Counted from the first letter of the stretch, positions 1-9,282 are shown. The stretch: DNA of 43,236 nt from an uncultured Porphyromonadaceae bacterium (GCA_902495075.1 CABUVO010000033.1:1-43236), one strand, 5' to 3'. Notes: generated from the sequence alone by a model not told the origin. Numbers and translations: made by a program.

Positions 1-60
1 ACCGCAGTTCATGGTCAGGAACGCGGCTGCCGCGATAAGGCTGGTTCTTAATGGTCTCAT
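1..60 (-). CDS. N-terminus of a lipoprotein gene, cut by window edge
   Basis: Reading the minus strand from the ATG at 60-58 gives MRPLRTSLIAAAAFLTMNCG before the window ends. This has a basic start, a hydrophobic stretch and a lipobox-like LTMNC, so it looks like a signal peptidase II signal on an exported lipoprotein. The ATG shares one base with the TGA stop of the GH43 gene (TGATG), which implies translational coupling and membership of the same operon. The mature protein lies outside the window, so its function is unknown; another glycan-active or glycan-binding lipoprotein is likely from context. Confidence 0.6.
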   Translation of the reverse strand, partial: MRPLRTSLIAAAAFLTMNCG

Positions 61-1073
61 CAGTTATGTTGTTTCTTTTGGGATTTCAGGATCAGTGTCT
101 CGCCGGTGTCTTCAAGGGGGTAGATACGTGCCCGTTCCGCTCCGGCGGGATCGTTGGGCTGGTGCAGTATGAGGCAGAGGTCCCCGGAGAGCGTGCGGAA
201 GATCATCCCGTGGCCGCCGTTGTCGGGGAAGAGAGGCTGGTTATGCTGGATCCACGGACCCTTGACCGAACCGGTCGCGGACTCGGCGATGCCGATGGCA
301 TAGCCGTTCTTGCCGAAGCTCGACCAGATCATCAGGAGCTTTCCGGTCTTGGTGCGGTAGAGGCAGCAGCCGTCGGTGACATAGCCCCTGGGCGATCCGG
401 GTGACGGCTGTATTCCGGTGGACCAGTCGGGTGCCGAGCCATAGAATAGCACCACCGGCTCCCCTGCCGTTCCGGAAAGGTCGGGGGCAAGCTCGATCAG
501 CTCCATCGTGCCGTCGCCAAGCTCCACCCATTCATGGCAGTAGACCATGTAGGGCTTCCCCTCCTCCACCCAGAGGGTGCCGTCAAGAGCCATCATGCCC
601 GGGGTGTGGGGAAACCTGTCAAAAGGCTCGAAAGGTCCCTCCGGTGAGTCGGCTCCGAAGATCTGGGTGCCCCGGTGCGTGAAGTCACCCCATCCGGGTT
701 GACTCTTTTTCCATTTTATGTCGCTGTTGATCGTGGCGAAAAGATAGTAGTGCCCGTTGTGGGCGTGCACCTCCGGAGCCCATACCGTCCCGGTCAGCGC
801 GTTGCCGTCAGGTATCCTCATCACGGTCTTCGGTCCATCCCAGTTCTCGAGGTCGCGGCTCGTGAACACTTCCACGCCACCTCGCACCTTGCCGTCACGG
901 TCAAGTGTGTCGGACGTGCGGTACATGTAGTATACCCCAGCCACGCTGTCGGTCAGTATGTACGGATCACGGATGTGGATCTCTGACAATTTCTTTGTTT
1001 CGGCACATATTCCTCCAGCAGCGACGAAGGCATATGCCATAATTATGACGATCAATAATCTAAATTTCTTCAT
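60..1073 (-). CDS. Secreted glycoside hydrolase, family 43
   Basis: This 337-residue protein is probably a secreted or periplasmic five-bladed beta-propeller glycosidase acting on arabinose- or xylose-containing glycans. The ATG at 1073 is chosen because it starts a normal signal peptide (MKKFRLLIVIIMAYAF); an upstream in-frame start would add 21 unlikely residues. The GH43 pattern is visible: RDPYI with the likely base D36, TVWAPE near 97-101, ALDGT with the likely pKa-modulating D164, CHEW with E181 and VTDG with D234. Either E181 or D234 could be the acid; I cannot decide which. The substrate is not predictable. It is the seventh complete gene of the SusC-led cluster, following GH3 after a spacer with a strong hairpin. 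Its base composition is visibly more GC-rich than the genes upstream. Confidence 0.85.
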   Translation of the reverse strand: MKKFRLLIVIIMAYAFVAAGGICAETKKLSEIHIRDPYILTDSVAGVYYMYRTSDTLDRDGKVRGGVEVFTSRDLENWDGPKTVMRIPDGNALTGTVWAPEVHAHNGHYYLFATINSDIKWKKSQPGWGDFTHRGTQIFGADSPEGPFEPFDRFPHTPGMMALDGTLWVEEGKPYMVYCHEWVELGDGTMELIELAPDLSGTAGEPVVLFYGSAPDWSTGIQPSPGSPRGYVTDGCCLYRTKTGKLLMIWSSFGKNGYAIGIAESATGSVKGPWIQHNQPLFPDNGGHGMIFRTLSGDLCLILHQPNDPAGAERARIYPLEDTGETLILKSQKKQHN

Positions 1074-1131
1074 TTTTATAATTCGCAGTATATAACAGAC
1101 ACAACAAATTGGTGTTAATCGGTGCCAATCC

Positions 1132-1161
1132 CCCACTCCGGCTTGCGTAAGCCGGAGTGGG
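1132..1161 (-). other. Intercistronic hairpin between GH3 and GH43
   Basis: A perfect 13-bp stem (CCCACTCCGGCTT) closes a 4-nt loop in the 123-bp gap between the GH3 and GH43 genes. On the transcribed minus strand no U-run follows it, so it is more likely an RNA-processing, stability or attenuation structure than a simple terminator. Confidence 0.6.
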
Positions 1162-1196
1162 AAAATGCACGCTTGACCTAAAACTACCTGTGTACT

Positions 1197-3497
1197 TTAT
1201 TTTGCAATGAATGTGAGAACCTGCAGGTTTCTGCTGTCGGGACCGACCATCACATAAAACTCTCCCGGCTCATAAAGATATTCTAAATCGGAATTATAGT
1301 ATTTCAATTTCTCTTCATTGACTGTAAACACCACTCTTTTTGTCTCTCCTTTCGGAATATACACCCTTTGGTAACCTTTCAACTCCTTGACCGGTCTGGC
1401 GATTCCAGCTATCGGATCTCGAAGATAAAATTGCACAATCTCTACACCATCCCTGTCGCCCGTATTTCTGACATCAACACTCAATGTCAATGTTCCTCCC
1501 TTTTCAAGAGTAGTCGAACTTAAAGTCGGTTTCCCATATTCAAATGAGGTATAGCTCAATCCATATCCAAAAGGATAAAGCGGCTCATTGGAACAGTCGA
1601 TATAATTGCTGCAATATCGGTTAAAAACGCCTTCCTGCGGGTCTGGATGGCTCGGCATGAGGTGGTTATAATACAAGGGTATCTGCCCTACCGACCGAGG
1701 AAAAGTAGTGGTCAGTTTCCCCTGAGGAGACTTATCACCAAATACCACATCAGTTATGGCATCCCCAGCCTCGCTGCCGCCAAACCATACATTCAATATC
1801 GCAGGCACATTCTCAGATTCCCAATCAAGCACCAGCGGTCTGCCGGTAAAAAGCAATAACACCACTGGTTTCCCTGTCTTCACCAGCGCTTTGAGAAGGT
1901 CTCGTTGAGTATCTGGAATCGTGATATCTGTCCGTGAAGCCGATTCACCACTCATATCCGATGATTCACCAATTGCAGCCACAATCACATCTGCCCGGTT
2001 AGCCACGGCAAGTGCTTCTGCACGCAGTCTATTGTCATCCTTCACATATTCAATCCCCCGCAAGCCGGTAGCATTACGTTGCGTGGTCTCGTCATAGTAA
2101 ATGTTACTACCTTTGGCATACAATATTTCGGCTTCATTACCTACTGCCCTACGGAAAGCTGTCAATAGCGATTCATGATTCTCCGTCTTGGCAAGCATAC
2201 TCCAGCAGCCACACATATTATTGGCAGCATCGGCAAGAGGACCAATCAACGCAATCTTACCTTTCTTCTTAAGAGGAAGGGTGTTGTTGTCATTCTTCAA
2301 AAGTACAAATGTCTCTGCGGCCATTGAACGCGCCTGCGCACGATGTTCCGGAGTAAATATGTCTTTTTTAGACCTTTCGACATTGCAATATTTATAAGGA
2401 TCTTCAAAAAGTCCTAATTCCTGCTTGACCTTCAGCACTCGCCTGCAGGCATCGTCAATTGTCTTCTCCTTTACAAGACCACGCTTAACAGCATCGGCAA
2501 GTGTCTTTACATATAATCCCGACACCATATCCATATCCGTTCCTGCATTAAGAGAATTGGCAGCCGCGTCTTCCAGTGAAGCTGTTCCCATTGTCGACAC
2601 TTCAGGCACTGAATTATAATCGGTTACCACGAGTCCGTTGAAACCCCAATCAGCGCGAAGCACCCCATTAAGAAGCCATTTGGAGGCAGTGGAATGCTGA
2701 CCGTTTACAAGGTTGAAAGAGGTCATAAGACTTCCGACTCCGGCATCAACCGAAGCTTGAAACGGAGGAAGATAATAATTGAACATCCGCTCCTTACTCA
2801 TGTCAACCGTATTATAGTCGCGACCACCCTCTGCAGCTCCATAGAGAGCGAAATGTTTCACACACGCGAGAAGCGTGGAATCTGATTTCATGTCGTCTCC
2901 CTGATAACCTCGAATATATGCTTTAGCCATAACACTGCCGAGATAAGGATCTTCTCCCGAACCCTCTGCTATGCGTCCCCATCGCGGATCACGACAGATG
3001 TCAACCATCGGACTGAAATTCCAATTGACACCATCAGCTGTCGCCTCAATTGCTGAAATCCGAGCCATTCGCTCTACTGCAACTGAATCCCAGGAACAAG
3101 AGAGAGCCAACGGTATAGGGAAGATTGTCTCATATCCATGCACAACGTCCGCACCAACAAGCAAGGGTATGCCGTGTGGTCCCTTCTCAACAGCGAGATG
3201 CTGCAGGCGGGAAATCTCCTCCACTCCCTTTACATTGAAAAATCCTCCGATCTTTCCCTCCAATATAAGGCTGTCAAGTTGCGGACCAAGAACAACACCG
3301 GATTGAATATCACCCCCTACTGGAAGGTTCAGCTGACCTATTTTTTCTTCAAGTGTCATCTTCGACATCAGATCGTCAACATATGAATCACCGTCGTTTT
3401 TTGAACAGGAAGATAAAGAATTTATAGTTACAGCTCCCCAAAGAGCTGTAACTATAAATAATATTGAAAAATCCTTTTTGATCATTATATTGATCAT
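1197..3497 (-). CDS. Glycoside hydrolase family 3 lipoprotein (beta-glucosidase/xylosidase type)
   Basis: This 766-residue protein has the length and layout of BglX-like GH3 exo-glycosidases, which release single beta-linked sugars from oligosaccharides. The N-terminus has a signal ending in a lipobox-like SLSSC (C31), so it should be membrane-anchored. The TIM-barrel part shows RDPRWGRIAEGSGEDP (169-184), the VKHF pair (213-216) and VTDY with D293 as the probable nucleophile. The alpha/beta-sandwich domain and a C-terminal fibronectin-III-like domain (VRNTGDRDG...) follow. The ATG at 3497 overlaps the previous gene's stop as ATGA, which favours this start; a second ATG at 3485 would also give a good signal peptide. 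Whether it removes glucose or xylose cannot be said. Confidence 0.93.
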   Translation of the reverse strand: MINIMIKKDFSILFIVTALWGAVTINSLSSCSKNDGDSYVDDLMSKMTLEEKIGQLNLPVGGDIQSGVVLGPQLDSLILEGKIGGFFNVKGVEEISRLQHLAVEKGPHGIPLLVGADVVHGYETIFPIPLALSCSWDSVAVERMARISAIEATADGVNWNFSPMVDICRDPRWGRIAEGSGEDPYLGSVMAKAYIRGYQGDDMKSDSTLLACVKHFALYGAAEGGRDYNTVDMSKERMFNYYLPPFQASVDAGVGSLMTSFNLVNGQHSTASKWLLNGVLRADWGFNGLVVTDYNSVPEVSTMGTASLEDAAANSLNAGTDMDMVSGLYVKTLADAVKRGLVKEKTIDDACRRVLKVKQELGLFEDPYKYCNVERSKKDIFTPEHRAQARSMAAETFVLLKNDNNTLPLKKKGKIALIGPLADAANNMCGCWSMLAKTENHESLLTAFRRAVGNEAEILYAKGSNIYYDETTQRNATGLRGIEYVKDDNRLRAEALAVANRADVIVAAIGESSDMSGESASRTDITIPDTQRDLLKALVKTGKPVVLLLFTGRPLVLDWESENVPAILNVWFGGSEAGDAITDVVFGDKSPQGKLTTTFPRSVGQIPLYYNHLMPSHPDPQEGVFNRYCSNYIDCSNEPLYPFGYGLSYTSFEYGKPTLSSTTLEKGGTLTLSVDVRNTGDRDGVEIVQFYLRDPIAGIARPVKELKGYQRVYIPKGETKRVVFTVNEEKLKYYNSDLEYLYEPGEFYVMVGPDSRNLQVLTFIAK

Positions 3498-5056
3498 TTA
3501 ATCACTTTCTTTGATGTTCCGTCTGAATAAACAATCACGTATATACCCTTGGCAAGACTGTCTGTGTCGCCAACTTTAACACCTGTGATTGAATAAACTC
3601 CGGCAATTGTTTTCTCTGCTTCTACAATTCTTTCGACACCGGAAGGATCACTATGCACACCATTTACCTCAGACATATTCACTTTGGCAAAGTTTATAGT
3701 CTTGTTCTTCATGTCAACCGTAACATGATATGCCTGCGAGGTAAATTCACCATGCCTGCTCTCATCTATACAGAAATTGGGGTTTTTATTCTCAGAAGAC
3801 CTCAATCCGGCAATGTCTCCTGTTACAGTATAGTCCGGTCCGCTTGTCTTGTACTCCCAAACATTTTTATTAAATACACCAAAATAGAATCCCGGTTCTA
3901 TGTACAAGTAAGTTTCATGCACGCCATTCCCTTTGGGAACGCAATATACATAATCAGTTGGAAGGTCAAAACCCCATGCAGCGCGTAAATTATCACAGAA
4001 TACGCCATTCTTAGCGGGATGAATGAATTTTTCTCCGGTTATCAAGGCAACACCCTCTCCATTTTCATCTACAACAGGATTTCCGAGGGGTTCGCAGAAG
4101 AGTGCTTTGTCTTCCGTGATAAACCAGATCCGATATCTGCCGGTTGGGGCATTGAATTTCCATGTTCCATCATAATTAGTAAAGAATTCCGGCTGCACCA
4201 TCAGCTCCAGTCTTCCAAAATCCGTAAATGTCATTGACTGATTCTGCGTCAGATCCAAATCCCAATATTCGTAATCGATGGTTTTATCATGACCTGTCAA
4301 TTGTGTTGGGATTCCTGCCACACCATTGATTTTGCGTTCGTATGTGAAATCATCAGGGTTCTCGCCATCTTTTAGGAATAAGCACTTCTTGTTCTTCAGA
4401 TCGAAACGCACTGTGTATAAGCCTGCCTGAAAATTAGCGGTAGCCTTATAGTCACCACAAAGATGGGAATTGCCATTCTCATTAACGAAGTAGACTGTCT
4501 CCACTTCATCTGAGGGCAGGGGTTCCATCTTATTGCCGCAGAGCACATAATTCTGATCCCAGTTTGGTTCGGCTTTGGAAACAAAATCGAAATCACCTGT
4601 AAGATACATGGTCATCTGATACACATCATCATCTATTTTTTTCGCCTGCATCGCATCCGGCAGATCCAATTTCCATGCGGGATTAGCTTTACCCGCCTTG
4701 GGATGCCCGAAACCCTGTCCTATCAGCCAAAGCACCTCGGGATATTTCGCACCCTCTTTAACAACAAACATTACTTTATCTGCGGTGTTGTATTCAAGCG
4801 TATACTCACCTGTGATACCCGTAAAGACAGCGGTAGTGCCCGTCTCTATTTCAAAAAAATCTGGTTGAAGCATCTCATCGGCATAGACATCATCAAAACC
4901 TGCGAAGGTGACTGTCTCTCCATTTGTAAGCTGCACATTGGCTTTAAGGAAAGCCGTATTATCCGGATTTGTTGTCAACTCAACACCATTGACAGATTGT
5001 GCCCACATGCCCATACTCGACAGGGACAGACTAAGTAGTAGTAGGTTTCTTTTCAT
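3494..5056 (-). CDS. Two-repeat SusE/SusF-like surface protein with Por-like C-terminal tail
   Basis: This 520-residue exported protein (signal MKRNLLLLSLSLSSMGMWAQ) lacks a lipobox. It carries two copies of a module of about 210 residues that also occurs three times in the neighbouring 668-residue protein. Each begins with VNG, then G-x-T-V/M-T-F-x-x-F, then a conserved aromatic motif (LQPDFF and VQPEFF). The first copy follows this with an IGQGFGHP-type segment. No catalytic motif is visible. By position and architecture it probably binds glycans at the surface like SusE/SusF; a match to a Pfam DUF such as DUF5121 is possible but unverified. The last 50 residues (GVYSITGVKVG ... KGIYVIVY ... 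KKVIK) resemble a type IX secretion C-terminal domain. It overlaps the GH3 gene by 4 bp. Confidence 0.7.
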   Translation of the reverse strand: MKRNLLLLSLSLSSMGMWAQSVNGVELTTNPDNTAFLKANVQLTNGETVTFAGFDDVYADEMLQPDFFEIETGTTAVFTGITGEYTLEYNTADKVMFVVKEGAKYPEVLWLIGQGFGHPKAGKANPAWKLDLPDAMQAKKIDDDVYQMTMYLTGDFDFVSKAEPNWDQNYVLCGNKMEPLPSDEVETVYFVNENGNSHLCGDYKATANFQAGLYTVRFDLKNKKCLFLKDGENPDDFTYERKINGVAGIPTQLTGHDKTIDYEYWDLDLTQNQSMTFTDFGRLELMVQPEFFTNYDGTWKFNAPTGRYRIWFITEDKALFCEPLGNPVVDENGEGVALITGEKFIHPAKNGVFCDNLRAAWGFDLPTDYVYCVPKGNGVHETYLYIEPGFYFGVFNKNVWEYKTSGPDYTVTGDIAGLRSSENKNPNFCIDESRHGEFTSQAYHVTVDMKNKTINFAKVNMSEVNGVHSDPSGVERIVEAEKTIAGVYSITGVKVGDTDSLAKGIYVIVYSDGTSKKVIK

Positions 5057-5074
5057 AATTAAAGGTGTTTAAGG

Positions 5075-5114
5075 CTGCACGCTATGAAAAATGTCTTAAA
5101 TTCACAGCGTGCAG
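5075..5114 (-). other. Intercistronic hairpin between the two repeat proteins
   Basis: The arms CTGCACGCT-a-TGAA and TTCA-c-AGCGTGCAG form a 9+4 bp stem with one mismatch and a 14-nt loop. It lies in the 71-bp gap between the 668- and 520-residue protein genes. No clear U-run follows on the minus strand, so it could partly terminate or stabilise the mRNA and set unequal expression. Confidence 0.55.
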
Positions 5115-5127
5115 TCAAGTTTATGGT

Positions 5128-7134
5128 TTATTCTAAAGTTATCCTTTCAGCAGTTATTGCCTTTTTGTTAGTGTCTACCGTTATCCGGTATGTACCCGCT
5201 GCGAACCCGGCTCCTTGCCCGAAATTCACCCAGTCATCACGGAATAGGCCCTCTGTTGCAGAAACATCATACACAAGAGGCGTAATTACATCTGTCCATG
5301 AACCCTTATTTGTAAAGAACCTGAACATGAAATTATCATTCAGCCGCAAGGTTGTCTCAAATATGCCGTTTCCTTTATTTACGCAACATACATAATCCTT
5401 AGGATCTTCCCATCCCCATTCGCCATTCGCTTTTCCGGCGCGGTCTCCATCGCAGGAACCTGTGCCTGCCGGATGCGAGTAATCATATCCGGTGATCCAT
5501 AGACCATTGGGCCATTCATAGCTGCCCGTCCTCTCCACGTAGAGATGCTCGCGGGCGATACTGTACGACAGACGATATTCTCCGGATGGAGCAGTGAAGG
5601 TAACCTTATCACCGGAAACTGAGAAGTATTCCGGCTGCAGCATCAACTTAATGCGCTTGAAACCTGCAAAATCCATTTCCTGCCCTTGCGTCAGGTTGAA
5701 GTTTCCTTCGACATATCCTTTTATGCCTGATTCTACAAGTTTCGTTCCGTTGACACGAAGCTCCTGCTTATAATCGAGAGGATTATCTACCGTGCCCACA
5801 AGATACATCATATTGTTTTTCACATCAACACGCACGGTATACACACCTGCCTTGAAGTCTCGTCCGGGAATTATGTCTCCGGTTATATGCCCGAAACCTT
5901 CGTCATTCACAAAAACATCCGCATCAATTATATTTTCGGGTATTGGAGATACACTTAATCCTTCATTCCAATTGCGTGATTTAAAAGGTTTGATTGCAAA
6001 TTTCTCACTTAGGAAGAGTGTAGCTTCAAACAAATCATTATCTACTTTCCTACACAATATGGCATTCTGAGGATAATCGAAAGTATAGGTAAGTGAATTG
6101 GCATAATTGAGCGCAGGATGTCCGAAACCGGTTCCCAACAAAAGAAGGTTATTGGGATATGTCGCTTTGGGATTCTGAATATAGATAAGGTGGCTATCAA
6201 GATCATAGCATAAATAATATGAAGCTGACGGACCTTTGAAAACAGCCGTGTTGTCGTTGAAATCTCCGAACCATTCGGGTTGCAACATCCTACGGACATT
6301 ATCCGAGAAGCCTTTGAAGGTCACCGTCGAGCCTTGCTTCATATATACTTTTACGCTCATCATCTGCGAATATTCGCTGTTTGATCCCAATTGAATGTCG
6401 TTAACAAAAAGTTGCGGCACTTCGACTTCGCCTTCAACAGGTTCTGCCGATACTGTTCCGAGATTCGTATCAACGATAAAGCGATATTTGCCGGGAGTCA
6501 TAAGGGCTCCGGGAACAAAGTCATCTGTCGAGTTCTTGCCTATTAAAAATGGTGTTGCTATCGACATGTTTCCGGCATTGATTTCATTTTCCCATGCATG
6601 GAATTTGAAGAATTTGATCTTTGCACCATCTCCCATATATATCACTGTCTCAAATATGCCCTTAGCCTTTTGAGGACATGTGAGCATATCCTTGGCATCA
6701 TCAATCGACCAACCTTTGGCGGTCACCCTTGAAGTTCCGGGATGTCCCCACCCTTCTCCTGTCATCCAGATATAATCAGGGTATGAACCTTCACGCAAAT
6801 CTACATACAGAAGATTGGCAGATCGGTCATGGACAAAATTATACTCTCCCGAAGGTCCGCTGAAACGATATTGCCCGTCGGAATCCTTCGTGAACCATTC
6901 GGGCTGCAGAGCGCTGTCGAGATTGCGAATACCGCTAAACTGAACGATATCTCCACTCTGTACAGATATCTTTGCGCTGACAGCCTGGTCGTAAGCCACA
7001 TCAATCAGCTCTACACCATTGATGCTGACAACGTCTGCCCCCTCCCATTCCGGCCATTCAGACCATAAGCTGTTTTTGTCGGCACATGAAGCGGCACAGG
7101 CAGCTATTATAAAATATATTAATTGTCTTTTCAT
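5128..7134 (-). CDS. Three-repeat SusE/SusF-like surface lipoprotein
   Basis: This 668-residue protein starts with a lipoprotein signal (AACAASC, C17), so it is likely a surface lipoprotein. The mature part is three tandem modules, roughly 36-240, 243-455 and 460-668. Each has an INGV/VND/VNG start, a G-x-x-V/M-x-F-x-G segment, an LQPEW/YF motif (first at 76-81), a GPSGEY- or GPSASY-like strand, and a W/L-x-x-G-x-G/D-x-x-HP motif (GWGHP at 128-132). A second submodule with a K-x-x-G-I-F-E-T or DNDLFEAT strand and a closing AGTYR/AGVYT-V-D strand completes each module. No catalytic residues stand out. Function is inferred from position after SusC/SusD and repeat architecture: capture of the locus glycan. 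It is clearly a paralogue of the downstream two-repeat protein. Confidence 0.72.
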   Translation of the reverse strand: MKRQLIYFIIAACAASCADKNSLWSEWPEWEGADVVSINGVELIDVAYDQAVSAKISVQSGDIVQFSGIRNLDSALQPEWFTKDSDGQYRFSGPSGEYNFVHDRSANLLYVDLREGSYPDYIWMTGEGWGHPGTSRVTAKGWSIDDAKDMLTCPQKAKGIFETVIYMGDGAKIKFFKFHAWENEINAGNMSIATPFLIGKNSTDDFVPGALMTPGKYRFIVDTNLGTVSAEPVEGEVEVPQLFVNDIQLGSNSEYSQMMSVKVYMKQGSTVTFKGFSDNVRRMLQPEWFGDFNDNTAVFKGPSASYYLCYDLDSHLIYIQNPKATYPNNLLLLGTGFGHPALNYANSLTYTFDYPQNAILCRKVDNDLFEATLFLSEKFAIKPFKSRNWNEGLSVSPIPENIIDADVFVNDEGFGHITGDIIPGRDFKAGVYTVRVDVKNNMMYLVGTVDNPLDYKQELRVNGTKLVESGIKGYVEGNFNLTQGQEMDFAGFKRIKLMLQPEYFSVSGDKVTFTAPSGEYRLSYSIAREHLYVERTGSYEWPNGLWITGYDYSHPAGTGSCDGDRAGKANGEWGWEDPKDYVCCVNKGNGIFETTLRLNDNFMFRFFTNKGSWTDVITPLVYDVSATEGLFRDDWVNFGQGAGFAAGTYRITVDTNKKAITAERITLE

Positions 7135-7147
7135 ATAGTGGTCGTGT

Positions 7148-9268
7148 TTATTTTATTGTTTCAAGCCATTGATAAAGCGATGTCGGATAGTCTGTCCAGC
7201 TACCTACCCAGTGACCACCCGTAGCGTGCGGTTTTTCAAGATAAGGAACACCGTTTTTCTCACAGGCGCGTGCATATGCCTGACCGTTATAGATCGGGTC
7301 TACAACATCGTCATCCAAAGAATAACCGATATAGGCAGGTGGTGTCTTTGATGTTACATGCAACTCCGATGAGAATGCATCTTCCAGAGCCTTAGTGGCT
7401 GGTTTGAAAAGAGCTCCGTAACTTCCCCAGTGTGTATGTTGGGGATTCATGGTTATCAAAGGATATAGAAGCACCTGGAAATCGATCATTTCAGGGATAT
7501 ATGAAGATAATGTCGTGGCGACGTGCGCGCCTGCCGATCCACCCATGACACCAATCTTGGAGTATCCGCCCCATTTGTCGCGGTTATCTGTCATCAACCT
7601 CAATACATTGTACGCATCCGTTGCAGGAACGGTATAGTTGCCATTCGGCATACGGTAGTAAACCACAGCAACTGTGACACCCTTGTTCTGGAAAACTTCC
7701 TTAAAATGAGCGATCTCTCCTTCTGCAAGTCCGCCATAACCACCCCCGGGGATACCAAGCACAGCCTTGCTGTTGGAATTGTCTGAATAGTAAACCTGCG
7801 CGGTTGGAGTGCTTCCATAGGTATAAATCTTCACCACCCCGTCTTCTTTGCGGATCACAGGACCCACTACAAAACCTGTTGTAAGGCAACGGTATTTTTC
7901 TCCCGCCTCTATGGCAACAGGGAGGGCAAACGGTTTACCTGCAAATTTCTGCGAGAGATTATCAAGATTCACCTTAACTTTAACAGCTACACTGTTTTCT
8001 CCTGCCTTTATCACAGAGGATGCGGCTTCAAATGCCGATTCATCCATAAGAGCAAAGGATGATCCGTATTTATTGTTATAGATCGCAATCTTATCCTTGG
8101 GATCCTCTGCCGGAATAAGGTTTACAGGTATGTCTTCCGTTGCTTTTTGCCCGTTTGCAAGGCGAACAACAATCTCGGCAGTGCCGTCAAGCGCATAGAC
8201 AGTGTTGTCGGTCATGTCAAACCCAATATCTTTTTTACTGTCAATTATACTTGTTTCGTTGCCATTGAATCCGTTTTCAAGTGCTTGATACACATTCTCC
8301 GGAACATGTATTATACATCCGTGTCGGGCACCCGGACGGTCAGTGCCATCGTTGCAGACCGGTCCGACAAATGAATTCTCCACCCATGGTCCTTCCATTG
8401 AATCGGAAGTAAACATCTGGTATCCGAAAGGTCGCGAATTGTATGATTCTGCAAATATTGCATACCTGTTGTCAGGAAGCTGAACGAACATAGGAGCCTC
8501 ACGCATCAAATCAAGCGTTGTCACAGCAGCACCTGGATTTGAATAAGGACCCGTAAGATTGTCAGACACGGCGATGCGCACTGTCTTGCCTGTCTCGGGA
8601 GCATCTTCAAGATCCCTCTCATCCTTTAAGATCGCATAATATTTGTCTCCGATTTTCCGAATAATCGTATCGATGATCGACATTTCCGCATCAGTGCCCG
8701 TGAAGTTGAAAAGAAGCTTCGGTTCTGTGAAAGTCTTGAAGTCTTTTGTCAGGACATAAAGGGTACGCATGGATTGCCAGTCGTTAATCCCTTCCACACG
8801 ACAAGCATGCCATGTAACGATATATTGTTCGCTGTCTTTGTCGAAATAAATCTTTGGCGCGCCAAAATCAGACACACAATAATATCCTATGTTCCTGGAG
8901 CTGTTGAAAACTTCCTCATCCAGGGTCTTGACATCCCAATCAACACAATCGTCCGAAACCCACAGGGTGAGCGGGCGCACACCAATCATATAGTATTTGC
9001 CATCTCCTCCCTGACAAATGTCAGGATGCCCCTTATAGTCGGAATAGACAATATTTCCGCCGTTAAGAGTATGCCAGTTATATCCATCACGCGACAATGC
9101 ATAGTGCATCATATAATAACGTGAATTGGTAATGAAAGCGAAAAGATATCCTCCATCTTGCGATTCAGGACGCACAGTCATATCATTCTTCGGAGTGAGG
9201 TCGGCACTACACCCTACCGTCATTAATCCGAACAATATTGTAATAATTATTGATTTTATAGTATTCAT
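7148..9268 (-). CDS. Fusion lipoprotein: GH43-like propeller, DUF1735-like domain, alpha/beta-hydrolase esterase
   Basis: This 706-residue protein starts at the ATG at 9268, because that gives a lipoprotein signal (FGLMTVGC, C20); a longer reading would overlap the SusD gene. Three parts are visible. The first 340 or so residues look like a GH43 propeller (GHPDIC, FGAPKIYFD, REAPMF). A middle part with paired strands and an IKAGENSV segment resembles DUF1735. The C-terminal 240 or so residues are an alpha/beta hydrolase with an oxyanion motif GIPGGGYGG, a GGSAG elbow (S578), a DDD acid (about 653) and GGHW (H686). The last resembles BD-FAE-type carbohydrate esterases that remove acetyl or feruloyl groups. 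The protein could therefore de-esterify and cleave one side chain. It lies 14 bp after SusD. Confidence 0.8.
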   Translation of the reverse strand: MNTIKSIIITILFGLMTVGCSADLTPKNDMTVRPESQDGGYLFAFITNSRYYMMHYALSRDGYNWHTLNGGNIVYSDYKGHPDICQGGDGKYYMIGVRPLTLWVSDDCVDWDVKTLDEEVFNSSRNIGYYCVSDFGAPKIYFDKDSEQYIVTWHACRVEGINDWQSMRTLYVLTKDFKTFTEPKLLFNFTGTDAEMSIIDTIIRKIGDKYYAILKDERDLEDAPETGKTVRIAVSDNLTGPYSNPGAAVTTLDLMREAPMFVQLPDNRYAIFAESYNSRPFGYQMFTSDSMEGPWVENSFVGPVCNDGTDRPGARHGCIIHVPENVYQALENGFNGNETSIIDSKKDIGFDMTDNTVYALDGTAEIVVRLANGQKATEDIPVNLIPAEDPKDKIAIYNNKYGSSFALMDESAFEAASSVIKAGENSVAVKVKVNLDNLSQKFAGKPFALPVAIEAGEKYRCLTTGFVVGPVIRKEDGVVKIYTYGSTPTAQVYYSDNSNSKAVLGIPGGGYGGLAEGEIAHFKEVFQNKGVTVAVVYYRMPNGNYTVPATDAYNVLRLMTDNRDKWGGYSKIGVMGGSAGAHVATTLSSYIPEMIDFQVLLYPLITMNPQHTHWGSYGALFKPATKALEDAFSSELHVTSKTPPAYIGYSLDDDVVDPIYNGQAYARACEKNGVPYLEKPHATGGHWVGSWTDYPTSLYQWLETIK

Positions 9269-9282
9269 AGTTGTGTAGCTGT

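Noticed and set aside
60..1136. Long opposite-strand frames over the GC-rich GH43 gene
   Set aside because: They are shadows of a GC-rich coding strand and lack signals, domains and neighbours.
8847..8861. GGCGCGCC palindrome, also at about 41941-41948
   Set aside because: An 8-bp palindrome can occur by chance; the first lies in coding sequence and there is no shared context.
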